Assembly (NCBI RefSeq): GCF_014650755.1
Contig: NZ_BMVO01000001.1
Location: 372,001 to 436,000, forward strand
Origin: Streptomyces chryseus
GTDB lineage: Bacteria; Actinomycetota; Actinomycetes; Streptomycetales; Streptomycetaceae
Direction of reading: 5' to 3'
DNA length: 64,000 bases
In this document: piece by piece, positions 7,985 to 16,181 of the stretch
Layout: each line of letters opens with the position of its first letter
Position numbering within the stretch: position 1 is the stretch's first letter
The notes under the pieces: model-generated
What the model was told of the DNA's origin: nothing
The model's database searches: none
What the model saw: the letters and a program-made list of their open reading frames with translations, nothing else
Made by a program: the position numbers and the translations under genes

Positions 7985-9019
7985 GTGACGACCTATGACG
8001 ATCGAGCGAGCCTCACAGATCTGACCACCACAGCGGAGCGGGTCCGCAGGTCGGTGGAGAGCGTGATCGAGGGCAAGCCGGAGGTCGTACGGCTTTCGCT
8101 GACCGTGCTCCTCGCCGAGGGGCACCTGCTGATCGAAGACGTGCCGGGCGTGGGCAAGACGATGCTCGCCAAGGCGCTCGCGAGATCCGTCGACTGCACG
8201 GTGCGGCGGATCCAGTTCACGCCCGACCTGCTGCCCTCGGACATCACCGGGGTCAGCATCTACGACCAGCAGCGGCGGGACTTCGAGTTCAAGCCGGGCG
8301 CGATCTTCGCCCAGATCGTGATCGGCGACGAGATCAACCGCGCCTCGCCGAAGACCCAGTCCGCGCTGCTGGAGTCGATGGAGGAGCGCCAGGTCACCAT
8401 CGACGGCCAGACCTACGAGCTGCCCTCGCCCTTCATGGTGGTCGCCACCCAGAACCCGGTGGAGATGGAGGGCACGTACCCGCTGCCCGAGGCCCAGCGC
8501 GACCGCTTCATGGCGCGGGTCTCCATCGGCTACCCGAGCGCCGACGCCGAGTTCCAGATGCTCGACGTGCACGGCGCGGCGTCGCCGCTCGACGACCTCC
8601 AGCCGGTGGCGCACGCCCACGACATCCTGAAGCTGATCGACGCGGTCCGCACGGTGCACGTGGCCGACGCGATTCGGCGCTACGCCGTGGAGCTGGTCTC
8701 GGCCACCCGAACCCACCCGGACCTGCGCCTCGGCGCCTCGCCGCGCGCGACGCTGCACCTGCTGCGCGCCGCCAAGGCCTCCGCCGCGCTGAGCGGCCGC
8801 GACTACGCGCTGCCCGACGACGTGCAGGCGCTGGCCGTGGCGGTGCTCGCCCACCGGCTGCTGCCGACGGCCCAGGCCCAGCTGAACCGGCGTACCTCCG
8901 AGCAGGTCGTACGGGACATCCTCCAGCGCACGTCCGTACCGACGGCGGAAGGCAGGACGGTGCAGCCCGGCGCGGCCGCGGCGTACGGCGCTCAGCAGCC
9001 CGGCGTACGGCGGCTGTGA
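7985..9019 (+). CDS. MoxR-family AAA+ ATPase
   Basis: A 344-residue MoxR ATPase, a chaperone-like AAA+ protein that usually works with the DUF58/VWA proteins encoded next to it. It has Walker A (DVPGVGKTMLAKALA, about residues 48-62), Walker B (IGDEINRASPKTQSALLE), a sensor-1 segment (VVATQNPVEMEGTYPLPEAQ) and the C-terminal lid with SPRATLHLLRAAKA. It starts at GTG 7985 after GGAGGGCCGG. Its stop overlaps the start of the DUF58 gene, so the MoxR-DUF58-transglutaminase set forms one coupled operon. The substrate is unknown. Confidence 0.93.
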   Translation: MTTYDDRASLTDLTTTAERVRRSVESVIEGKPEVVRLSLTVLLAEGHLLIEDVPGVGKTMLAKALARSVDCTVRRIQFTPDLLPSDITGVSIYDQQRRDFEFKPGAIFAQIVIGDEINRASPKTQSALLESMEERQVTIDGQTYELPSPFMVVATQNPVEMEGTYPLPEAQRDRFMARVSIGYPSADAEFQMLDVHGAASPLDDLQPVAHAHDILKLIDAVRTVHVADAIRRYAVELVSATRTHPDLRLGASPRATLHLLRAAKASAALSGRDYALPDDVQALAVAVLAHRLLPTAQAQLNRRTSEQVVRDILQRTSVPTAEGRTVQPGAAAAYGAQQPGVRRL

Positions 9020-10452
9020 TGGCGGCCGGGGGCCTCGCCGCACCGGCGGCGGGCGACGGCGGCGGGGACGGCGACGGCGACAAGGGCGGTCTGCGGGCCG
9101 CCCTGTCCGGGCTGACCACGCGCGGCCGGTCGTTCCTGGCGGCCGGCGTGGCCGCCGCCGCGTGCGCCTACGTCCTGGGCCAGGGCGACCTGCTGCGGGT
9201 CGGGCTGCTGCTCGCGGTGCTGCCGCTGGTCTGCGTGACGGTGCTGCACCGCACCCGGTACCGGGTCGCGGGCAGCAGGCGGCTGACGCCCTCGCGCGTG
9301 CCGACGGGCTCGGAGGCGCGCGTCCACCTGCGGATGGACAACGTCTCGCGGCTGCCCACCGGTCTGCTCATGCTCCAGGACCGGGTGCCGTACGTCCTCG
9401 GGCCGCGGCCCCGGTTCGTCCTGGACCGGGTGGAGGCGGGCGGCCGGCGCGAGGTCTCCTACCGCGTCCGCTCCGACCTGCGCGGGCGCTATCCGCTCGG
9501 CCCGCTCCAGCTGCGGCTGACGGACCCCTTCGGCATGTGCGAGCTGACCCGCTCGTTCAGCGCGTACGACACCCTGACCGTGATCCCGCGCGTCGAGGCG
9601 CTGCCCGCCGTGCGGATGACGGGCGAGGCGTCCGGGTACGGCGACGGGCGCAACCGCTCGCTCGCGCTGGCGGGCGAGGACGACGTGATCCCGCGCGGCT
9701 ACCGGCACGGCGACGACCTGCGCCGCGTGCACTGGCGCTCCACCGCGCGCTACGGCGAGCTGATGGTGCGCCGCGAGGAGCAGCCGCAGCGGGCCAGGTG
9801 CACGGTGCTGCTCGACACCCGGGAGGACGCGTACCAGGGGGCCGGTCCCGACTCGGCCTTCGAGTGGGCGGTGTCCGGGGCGGCCTCCGCCCTGGTGCAC
9901 ATGCTCGAACGGGGCTTCTCGGTACGGCTGTTGACCGACACCGGCAACTCCGTCCCCGGCGAGGGGGCCGACGGTTTCGCCGGCGCCACCCAGGAGACGG
10001 CCGACTCCGCCGGGCTGATGATGGACACGCTCGCCGTCGTCGGACATTCGGACGGCCCCGGGCTCTCCCCGGCGTACGACGTGCTGCGCGGCGGCAACGA
10101 AGGGCTGCTGGTCGCCTTCTTCGGCGACCTGGACAAGGACCAGGCGGCGGTGGCTGCGCGCATGCGTCAGCGCAGCGGAGCCGCCGTGGCGTTCGTGCTG
10201 GACAGCGAGACCTGGACGCCGGGGCGCGCGCCCGGCCAGGGCGGGGCACAGGACGCGGCGGGCCTCATGGCACGCGTGCCGGCGGCGGCCGAGGAGCGGG
10301 TGAGGCCGCTGCGTGAGGCGGGGTGGACGGTGCTGACCGTGCCGCCCGGCATGCCGCTCGCCGACCTGTGGCGGATGGCCGAACGACAGCGCACCGGCTC
10401 GGGGGCCTCCCCCGCGGGCGGCGCGGCGGGCACAACGGGGGGTAGGTCATGA
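9016..10452 (+). CDS. DUF58 membrane protein
   Basis: A 478-residue protein with two short membrane helices near the N terminus (about 35-75, including FLAAGVAAAACAYVLG and LLRVGLLLAVLPLVCV). A soluble region follows with the DUF58 signature IPRGYRHGDDLRRVHWRSTAR at about residues 225-245. DUF58 proteins have a VWA-like fold and are the usual partners of MoxR ATPases. The GTG at 9016 overlaps the MoxR stop; an ATG follows at 9019 and either could initiate. Its own stop overlaps the next start as ATGA. Acidic and Gly-rich residues 10-25 look disordered. Confidence 0.88.
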   Translation: MMAAGGLAAPAAGDGGGDGDGDKGGLRAALSGLTTRGRSFLAAGVAAAACAYVLGQGDLLRVGLLLAVLPLVCVTVLHRTRYRVAGSRRLTPSRVPTGSEARVHLRMDNVSRLPTGLLMLQDRVPYVLGPRPRFVLDRVEAGGRREVSYRVRSDLRGRYPLGPLQLRLTDPFGMCELTRSFSAYDTLTVIPRVEALPAVRMTGEASGYGDGRNRSLALAGEDDVIPRGYRHGDDLRRVHWRSTARYGELMVRREEQPQRARCTVLLDTREDAYQGAGPDSAFEWAVSGAASALVHMLERGFSVRLLTDTGNSVPGEGADGFAGATQETADSAGLMMDTLAVVGHSDGPGLSPAYDVLRGGNEGLLVAFFGDLDKDQAAVAARMRQRSGAAVAFVLDSETWTPGRAPGQGGAQDAAGLMARVPAAAEERVRPLREAGWTVLTVPPGMPLADLWRMAERQRTGSGASPAGGAAGTTGGRS

Positions 10453-12875
10453 GCGGTCGCGGACGGCTGGCGCTGTGCGCCACGGCGGCCACCCTGATGA
10501 CGGCGGGCGCGCTGCTGCCGCTGGTCGACAAGGCCTCGTGGTTCCTGACGGCGGCGCTACTGGTGGCGGTACAGGCGGGGGTGGGGGCGCTCGCGCGGCG
10601 GGTGCCGCTGGCCCGGACGCTGACCGTGGCGGTCCAGGCCCTGGTGGCGCTGCTGCTGCTGACGGCTGTGTTCGCCGGGGAGGCGGCGATCGGCGGGGTG
10701 CTGCCGGGGCCCGAGGCGTTCCAGGAGTTCGCGCGGCTGCTGACGACGGGCGCCGAGGAGGTCGGGCGGTACGCCATTCCGGCGCCGGCGACCGAGGGCA
10801 TCAGGCTGATGCTGGTCGGCGGTGTGCTGCTGATCGCCCTGGCGGTGGACGCGATCGCGTTGACGTGCCGCAGCGCGGCCCCGGCCGGGCTGCCCCTGCT
10901 CGCGCTCTACTCGGTGGCCGCCGGGCTGTCCCAGGGTGGCGCCGGCTGGCTGTGGTTCCTGCTGGCGGCCTCCGGCTACCTGCTGCTCCTGCTGGCCGAG
11001 GGCCGGGACCGGCTCTCGCAGTGGGGGCGCGTCTTCGGCGGCGCGCCGCGCGCCGCCGGGCGCAAGGCGGCCGCCGGGTACGAGACGGCGGGGGGCTCCG
11101 CGCTGGCCCCGGTCCGTACGGGCCGGCGCATCGGCGTACTGGCGATGGGCATCGCCCTGGCCGTCCCCGCAGCGCTGCCCGCCCTGGACGGCGGGCTGCT
11201 GAGCGGTACGGGCGGCGGGAGCGGCGGCGGCTCCGGCGGCGGCACGATCTCGGCGGTCAACCCGCTGGTCTCGCTGCAGAACAGCCTCAACCAGCCCGAG
11301 GACCGCGAGGTGCTGCGGTACCGCACGAACTCGGACAACACGAAGGACCTGTATCTGCGGATCGTCGCGCTGGACCAGTTCGACGGCGCCGCGTGGAAGT
11401 CGTCCGAGCGCCGGATCGAGGACGTACCGGACCGGCTGCCGCGCCCGCAGGGGCTCGGACCCGGGGTCCGTACGACCGAGATCAGCTCCAGCGTCTCGGC
11501 CGCCGGCTGGTACGCGCAGAGCTACCTCCCGCTCCCCTACCCGGTGACGCGGGTGGACATCGGCGGCCGCTGGCGTTACGAACCGGCCGGCCGCACCCTG
11601 GTCGGCGACCGGGGACAGACCACCAAGGGCGTGCGGTACACGGCGAGCAGCCTGATCGTGCGGCCGACCGCCGGGCAGCTGGCCGCGGCCACCCCGCCGC
11701 CGGCCCGGCTGCTGCGCGAGTACACGAAGGTCCCCGGATCGCTGCCCGAGGTGGTCGAGTCGACCGCGCTGCGCATCACGAAGGACGCCTCGAACGACTA
11801 CGAGCGGGCGGTGGCGCTCCAGGACTGGTTCGCCGCCAAGGGCGGTTTCACGTACGACACCGAGGTGCAGTCGGGCAGCGGCACGGCCGCGATCGCCCGC
11901 TTCCTCCGGGACAAGGAAGGCTTCTGCGTCCACTTCTCGTTCTCGATGGCGGCGATGGCCCGGACGCTCGGCATCCCGGCGCGGGTGTCGGTGGGCTTCA
12001 CGCCCGGCACCGCGCAGGGTGACGGGACGATGTCGGTGGGGCTGCGCGACGCGCACGCCTGGCCGGAGCTGTACTTCGAGGGCGTGGGGTGGACCCGCTT
12101 CGAGCCGACGCCGAGCCGCGGCTCGGTGCCGGACTACACCCGCGAGGAGACGCCGGCCGTGACCCCGTCCGACCCGGCTCAGGCGCAGCCGAGCACGACG
12201 GACGCGCCTTCGGCGGCGCCGAGCGTCACGGACAGCTGCCCTCCGCAGATGAGGCGGCAGGGCGAGTGCGGCGGACCCGCGCCGCAGGGCGGCGCAGGCC
12301 CCACCGACACGGGGTTCCCGCTCGGCCCGCTGCTGGTGGTGCTGGGCGTGCTGCTCGTGGTGCTGGTGGTGCTGCTGCCGCTGCTCTGGCGCATCCAGGT
12401 GCGTAGGCGACGGCTGGGCGCCGAGGGGCGCACGCCCGCGGATGCGGCCGCCCGTACGCTCGCCGGCTGGCGGGAGATCACCGACGCGGCGTGGGACTAC
12501 GGCATCGCGCCGGACGAGTCGCAGACGCCCCGCAAGGCGGCCGCGCGGATCGTGCGCCTCGGCAAGCTCGAAGGGGCGTCCGGCGAGGCCGTGCACCGGG
12601 CGGCGGGCGCCGTGGAGCAGGTTCTGTACTCCCCCCGGCCTCCGGTGGCGGGGAGCCTCGCCGAGGAGGCGCGGCTGGTCCGGGCGGGGCTGCGCGCCGC
12701 CGCGGGGCGCGGAGCGCGTCTGCGGGCACTTCTCGCGCCGCGCTCGGCTGTCCGGGTGGTCTGGGCCGTTTCGGCCCGCTGGGCCACCGCTATGAACCGG
12801 TGGAACGCGGGCCGCGGGAACGTGGAGCGGTGGGCGGGGGCCCTGCGCCGCCGCCCGTCCCGGCAGCGGGGCTGA
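10449..12875 (+). CDS. TgpA-like membrane transglutaminase (DUF3488 plus transglutaminase core)
   Basis: An 808-residue protein with about six N-terminal membrane helices (residues 1-250), an extracytoplasmic transglutaminase-like domain and a further membrane helix near 640 (LGPLLVVLGVLLVVLVVLLPLLW), followed by a cytoplasmic C-terminal domain (DUF4129-like). The catalytic core shows GFC493VHFSFSMAAMAR and, downstream, DAH536AWPELYF, the Cys and His of the transglutaminase/protease fold. A Gly/Ser linker lies near 255. It is the last gene of the MoxR operon. The MoxR-DUF58-TgpA combination is widespread in bacteria, but its substrate is not established; a role at the cell envelope is inferred from topology. 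Confidence 0.88.
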   Translation: MSGRGRLALCATAATLMTAGALLPLVDKASWFLTAALLVAVQAGVGALARRVPLARTLTVAVQALVALLLLTAVFAGEAAIGGVLPGPEAFQEFARLLTTGAEEVGRYAIPAPATEGIRLMLVGGVLLIALAVDAIALTCRSAAPAGLPLLALYSVAAGLSQGGAGWLWFLLAASGYLLLLLAEGRDRLSQWGRVFGGAPRAAGRKAAAGYETAGGSALAPVRTGRRIGVLAMGIALAVPAALPALDGGLLSGTGGGSGGGSGGGTISAVNPLVSLQNSLNQPEDREVLRYRTNSDNTKDLYLRIVALDQFDGAAWKSSERRIEDVPDRLPRPQGLGPGVRTTEISSSVSAAGWYAQSYLPLPYPVTRVDIGGRWRYEPAGRTLVGDRGQTTKGVRYTASSLIVRPTAGQLAAATPPPARLLREYTKVPGSLPEVVESTALRITKDASNDYERAVALQDWFAAKGGFTYDTEVQSGSGTAAIARFLRDKEGFCVHFSFSMAAMARTLGIPARVSVGFTPGTAQGDGTMSVGLRDAHAWPELYFEGVGWTRFEPTPSRGSVPDYTREETPAVTPSDPAQAQPSTTDAPSAAPSVTDSCPPQMRRQGECGGPAPQGGAGPTDTGFPLGPLLVVLGVLLVVLVVLLPLLWRIQVRRRRLGAEGRTPADAAARTLAGWREITDAAWDYGIAPDESQTPRKAAARIVRLGKLEGASGEAVHRAAGAVEQVLYSPRPPVAGSLAEEARLVRAGLRAAAGRGARLRALLAPRSAVRVVWAVSARWATAMNRWNAGRGNVERWAGALRRRPSRQRG

Positions 12876-12942
12876 CGGGCGGCCCCGCACACGGCTGACG
12901 AGGCGGCCCGCACGGCTGACGGGGGCGGCGGGGGAAACGAAA

Positions 12943-12976
12943 TGAGGGGTGACCGCGTGGAAGCGGTCACCCCTCA
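12943..12976. terminator. Bidirectional terminator between transglutaminase and DUF3040 genes
   Basis: A perfect 14-base stem, TGAGGGGTGACCGC with GCGGTCACCCCTCA, and a GTGGAA loop, between two convergent genes (stops at 12875 plus and 13035 minus). It can serve both directions. Confidence 0.85.
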
Positions 12977-13034
12977 CTCGTGTGCAAGTGTCGGATGCGA
13001 TCGACCGGTGTCCGGTCAGCGGAGGCGGCCCGGG

Positions 13035-13439
13035 TCAGTGTCCCTGGCCCTCTTCGCGGCGGCGCTGCCACCGCTGCTCGATGCGGTCCATGACCGACCG
13101 TCGCTGCCGGGGCCGGCTGCGAGCAGCCGCACCGGTATCGGTACCGGGAGCCGGTTGCTCCCCCGGCTTCGGGGCCTTGCGCCAGCCGGTGACCGCGAGC
13201 ACCGCGCAGCCGAGCATCACAAGGAAGCCCACCACGCTGACCCAGATCTGCTGTGCGACCATTCCGGCCATGAGGAGCGCGATACCCACCAGGAAGCCTG
13301 CGACTGCCTGGTAGACCCGTCGTCGGGTATACGTACGCAGCCCGCTTCCCTCAAGCGCTGTCGCGAACTTGGGATCTTCGGCGTACAGCGCTCGCTCCAT
13401 CTGCTCGAGCATTCGCTGCTCGTGCTCCGAGAGCGGCAC
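13035..13439 (-). CDS. DUF3040 small membrane protein
   Basis: A 134-residue protein starting PLSEHEQRMLEQMERALYAE, the actinobacterial DUF3040 signature, followed by DPKFATALEG and two adjacent membrane helices (about 46-90). A basic, Arg-rich C-terminal tail follows. I chose GTG 13439 because AGGAGGAC precedes it; the open frame extends a further 77 codons upstream without support. DUF3040 genes lie near the dcw cluster in many Streptomyces. From memory, the S. coelicolor neighbour at this place (SCO2097) has been linked to the division machinery; that is recall, not something visible here. Confidence 0.88.
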   Translation of the reverse strand: MPLSEHEQRMLEQMERALYAEDPKFATALEGSGLRTYTRRRVYQAVAGFLVGIALLMAGMVAQQIWVSVVGFLVMLGCAVLAVTGWRKAPKPGEQPAPGTDTGAAARSRPRQRRSVMDRIEQRWQRRREEGQGH

Positions 13440-13722
13440 GGGAGTCCTCCTACTCGTCGGTCGCGGGGGGCGACCGTTTGCGGCCCTTTCAGAATAGGCA
13501 GGGAATCGCCCCCGTGAAACCCGCCCTCTACGCCAATTCACATTCCGGGCCGCCATGCCGTCTCGGTTGCCTGAGGAGTGCATTCCCCGTCGGCCGATCC
13601 GCCATGCGCACGGTGTGCTCCGATCATACGGGGCCAGGCGGCCGATCGGGGGGCCTGTGGCGGACTCCATGCGCCACTGCGTTGCTGATCAGCCGCTTCC
13701 CGGCTGCCGGGGAGCGGCTTCG
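13440..13722. promoter_or_regulatory. Intergenic region upstream of DUF3040 gene
   Basis: A 283-base stretch containing the DUF3040 gene's ribosome site and presumably its promoter, and at the far end the terminator of the methyltransferase gene. I see no further gene or repeat in it. Confidence 0.4.
13691..13719 (-). terminator. Terminator after methyltransferase gene
   Basis: An 11-base stem, AGCCGCTTCCC with GGGGAGCGGCT (one G-T pair), and a 7-base loop, directly after the methyltransferase stop on the minus strand. Confidence 0.65.
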
Positions 13723-14493
13723 TCAGCGCCGGTCGGGCCCCTGCTTCTGGCCGAGGACGTGCAGCTGGGTCGCGACGGAGTGGAAGGCGGGCAGCTCGGC
13801 GGCGGCGGCCTCCAGCTTGAGCAGGGCGTCGAGAGCGCCGGGCTCGGTGTCCACCAGGGCGCCCGGGACGAGGTCGGCGAAGACCCGTACGCCGTGGACG
13901 GCGCCGACCTCGACGCCGGCCTTGGCGACCAGTTCGGTGAGCTGCTCGGCGGTGAACCGGCGCGGTACCGGGTCGCCCTCGCCCCAGCGGCCGGCCGGGT
14001 CGCCGAGGGCATGCCTGGCCTCGGTGAAGTGCCCGGCCAGAGCCCTGGCCAGGACGGCGCCGCCGAGGCCGGCGGCGAGGAGGCTGAGGGTGCCCGAGGG
14101 GCGCAGGGCGTCGACGGCGTTGCGCACGCCCTCGGCCGGGTCGTCGACGTACTCCAGGACTCCGTGGCACAGCACCGCGTCGTAGCCGCCGCGCTCGACC
14201 ACGTCGAAGAGGCCGTGGATGTCGCCCTGCACCCCGCGCACGCGGTCCGCGACGCCCGCCTCGGCGGCCCGGCGCTCCAGCGCGAACAGCGCGTTGGGGC
14301 TGGGGTCGACGACGGTGACGCGGTGGCCGAGGCGGGCGACGGGCACCGCGAAGTTGCCCGTGCCGCCACCGGTGTCGAGGACGTCCAGGGCGTCGCTCCC
14401 GGCCGCCTCGACCTTGTCGTCGAGAGCCTCCTTGAGGACCTCCCAGACGACGGCGGTACGAAGGGAGGCGCGGGGGCGCATCGGGTCCGACAC
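13723..14493 (-). CDS. Class I SAM-dependent methyltransferase
   Basis: A 256-residue Rossmann-fold methyltransferase. Motif I is LDVLDTGGGTGNFAVPVA (about residues 37-54), with the acidic motif II residue in VTVVDPSPNAL and a motif near VLCHGVLEYVDDP. It resembles the UbiE/SmtA-type 'methyltransferase domain 11' group, which is too broad to assign a substrate. Strand and spacing (103 bases after the HEPN-type gene) suggest a possible operon with that gene. No lipid- or quinone-specific motif is evident. Confidence 0.8.
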   Translation of the reverse strand: MSDPMRPRASLRTAVVWEVLKEALDDKVEAAGSDALDVLDTGGGTGNFAVPVARLGHRVTVVDPSPNALFALERRAAEAGVADRVRGVQGDIHGLFDVVERGGYDAVLCHGVLEYVDDPAEGVRNAVDALRPSGTLSLLAAGLGGAVLARALAGHFTEARHALGDPAGRWGEGDPVPRRFTAEQLTELVAKAGVEVGAVHGVRVFADLVPGALVDTEPGALDALLKLEAAAAELPAFHSVATQLHVLGQKQGPDRR

Positions 14494-14596
14494 GGCAGTT
14501 GACTCCTCGGCGCGGTGCCGCCGCGGGCGGCGGGGCGGTGAACGGTGCGGGCGATAAACGCCCTGCCCACCCTATTGCCTCCGCGAACCGGTCCCG

Positions 14597-15142
14597 TCAT
14601 CCCGCGTCGGAGTGGTCCGCGCTCCCCGCCCGGGGCCGTGGCAGCACGGGGTCGAGCACCAGCAGCCGCTCGACCAGGCGCAGGAACATCGCGGCGTCGC
14701 GCAGCAGGTCGTCGGCGTCCCGGGCGCCGGCCGCGCCCTGTATGCCCGCCTCGGCCTGGGCCCGGCGGCGGGCGCCCGAGGCGAACAGCGCGCTCCACTC
14801 GGTCAGTTCCGGCGCGACCTCCGGGAGGACCTCCCAGGCACTGCGGATCCGCCGGCGCCGGCTCGCGGTGGTCTCGGGCCGCCCTCGGGCCGCGAGGACG
14901 GCGGCGGCGGTGCGCAGGGCGGCGAGGTGGGCTGTGGCGTACCGCTCGTTCGGGACGTCGAGGCCCGCGGCCTCGTCCAGCCCGGTGTGGGCCTGGGCGA
15001 GCAGGTCCAGGGCGGCGGGCGGCGCACCGGCCCTGCGCAGGACCGGGTGGACGTCGGCGGCGGGCCCGGTCGCCGAGGGGGCGGGGCCGGTGGCGCGGCG
15101 GCGGTGTGCGGCAGCTGAGGACGTGCGAGACGTGCGAGCCAT
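14597..15142 (-). CDS. SAV_6107-type HEPN-domain protein
   Basis: A 181-residue all-helical protein recognised as the actinobacterial SAV_6107-like HEPN family. It has a basic, Ala/Arg-rich N terminus, then four or five amphipathic helices with HPVLRRAGAPPAALDLLAQA, NERYATAHLAALRTAAAVLAAR and RSAWEVLPEVAPELTEWSALFA. HEPN proteins are often ribonucleases or nucleotide-binding, but I do not see the Rx4-6H ribonuclease motif clearly, so no activity is claimed. I chose ATG 15142 because GAAGGAGG stands six bases upstream; the frame stays open 23 codons further. Confidence 0.72.
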   Translation of the reverse strand: MARTSRTSSAAAHRRRATGPAPSATGPAADVHPVLRRAGAPPAALDLLAQAHTGLDEAAGLDVPNERYATAHLAALRTAAAVLAARGRPETTASRRRRIRSAWEVLPEVAPELTEWSALFASGARRRAQAEAGIQGAAGARDADDLLRDAAMFLRLVERLLVLDPVLPRPRAGSADHSDAG

Positions 15143-15263
15143 GACGAACCTCCTTCGTCGCGTGACGGCTCTGTAGCCGTATGTGTCCATCGTGAGGGCC
15201 ACCACTGACAATCGGCCCTGACCTGGCCTTTTTGCTTCGAGAGCGGCTTCGGGCTACTTTTGC

Positions 15264-15277
15264 ACTGACTGGTCAGT
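15264..15277. promoter_or_regulatory. TetR-type operator ACTGAC-TG-GTCAGT
   Basis: A perfect 6-base inverted repeat with a 2-base centre, 20 bases before the start of the ABC/YhgE/TetR operon. Palindromes of the ACTGACNNGTCAGT kind are typical of AcrR/TetR regulators, and the third gene of this operon encodes one, so autoregulation is likely. Confidence 0.7.
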
Positions 15278-15296
15278 TCAAAAGTGGGGAGGGCGT

Positions 15297-16181
15297 GTGG
15301 ACAGCAGCCCGCACGGGGCAGCGGTGACCGCGGAGGACTTCGGGCTGAAGGGCCCGCGCGGGTGGGCGTTCCGCGGGGTGAGCGTCGCGGCACGGCCCGG
15401 CGCGCTCGTCGCGGTCGAGGGTCCGTCCGGCTCCGGCCGCACCTGTCTCCTGCTCGCCCTCACCGGCCGCATGCGTCCCACCGAGGGCCACGCGGAGGTC
15501 GGCGGCCTGCGGCTGCCGAAGAAGATGGCCGCCGTACGCCGCATGAGCGCCCTCGGCCCGGTCACCGGTGTCAACGAGCTCGACCCGGCCTTCACCGTCG
15601 CCGAGCATCTGCGGGAGCGGGCGCTCCTCCAGCGCCGCCTCGACGGCTCGCTGCGCGCCCTGCTGCGGCCCCGCGCCGTACGGGCCGCAGAGGCGCGGGC
15701 CAGGATCGACGCCGCTCTCGACGCGGCGGGCCTGGACCTGGAGACGCTGCCCAAGGGGGCGCGTACGTCCGTACGGGACCTGGAACGCCTGGAGGGGCTG
15801 CGGCTGTCCGTCGGCCTGGCGCTGATGGGCCGCCCCCGGCTGCTCGCGGTGGACGACATGGACCTCAAGCTCTCCGACGCCGAACGTGCGCAGGCCTGGG
15901 AGCTGCTGCGGTCCGTCGCCCGAGGGGGGACGACCGTCCTCGCGGTGTGCAGCGAGGCGCCCGACGACGCGCTGCGGGTCACCACCGGAACCGAGGGGGC
16001 GACCGGCACCGCACCCGAGCCGGAACCGGAACCTGAGTCGGAGCCGGAGCCGGAGCCGGAGTCCGAGCCGAGGGACGGCACCGAGGCCGACTCCGAAGCC
16101 GGGCCCGAGACCGACACCGAGACCCGTACCGACACAGAGGAGGGGGCGGACGATGCGATCGCCGAAACTGGCCGCGCTTGA
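15297..16181 (+). CDS. Degenerate ABC-type ATPase with acidic Glu-Pro repeat tail
   Basis: A 294-residue protein with the ABC nucleotide-binding fold but altered catalytic motifs. Walker A reads G42-PSGSG-R48-T, with Arg in place of the essential Lys. The LSGGQ signature is replaced by LERLE (162-166), and Walker B ends in D186-D187 where D-E is usual. The C-terminal 60 residues are acidic: a run of EP/ES repeats (about 239-258) and then Glu/Thr-rich sequence. It starts at GTG 15297. Its last 29 bases overlap the YhgE/Pip gene, so the two products are made together. It probably binds the membrane protein; whether it hydrolyses ATP is doubtful from sequence. Confidence 0.78.
   Translation: MDSSPHGAAVTAEDFGLKGPRGWAFRGVSVAARPGALVAVEGPSGSGRTCLLLALTGRMRPTEGHAEVGGLRLPKKMAAVRRMSALGPVTGVNELDPAFTVAEHLRERALLQRRLDGSLRALLRPRAVRAAEARARIDAALDAAGLDLETLPKGARTSVRDLERLEGLRLSVGLALMGRPRLLAVDDMDLKLSDAERAQAWELLRSVARGGTTVLAVCSEAPDDALRVTTGTEGATGTAPEPEPEPESEPEPEPESEPRDGTEADSEAGPETDTETRTDTEEGADDAIAETGRA

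Noticed and set aside
10557-12977. 806-codon minus-strand frame over the transglutaminase gene
   Set aside because: Shadow; the sense frame has clear membrane helices and catalytic Cys/His.
16013-16068. Repeats that could suggest a CRISPR array
   Set aside because: Short in-frame hexamer units encoding Glu-Pro, without unique spacers or cas genes.
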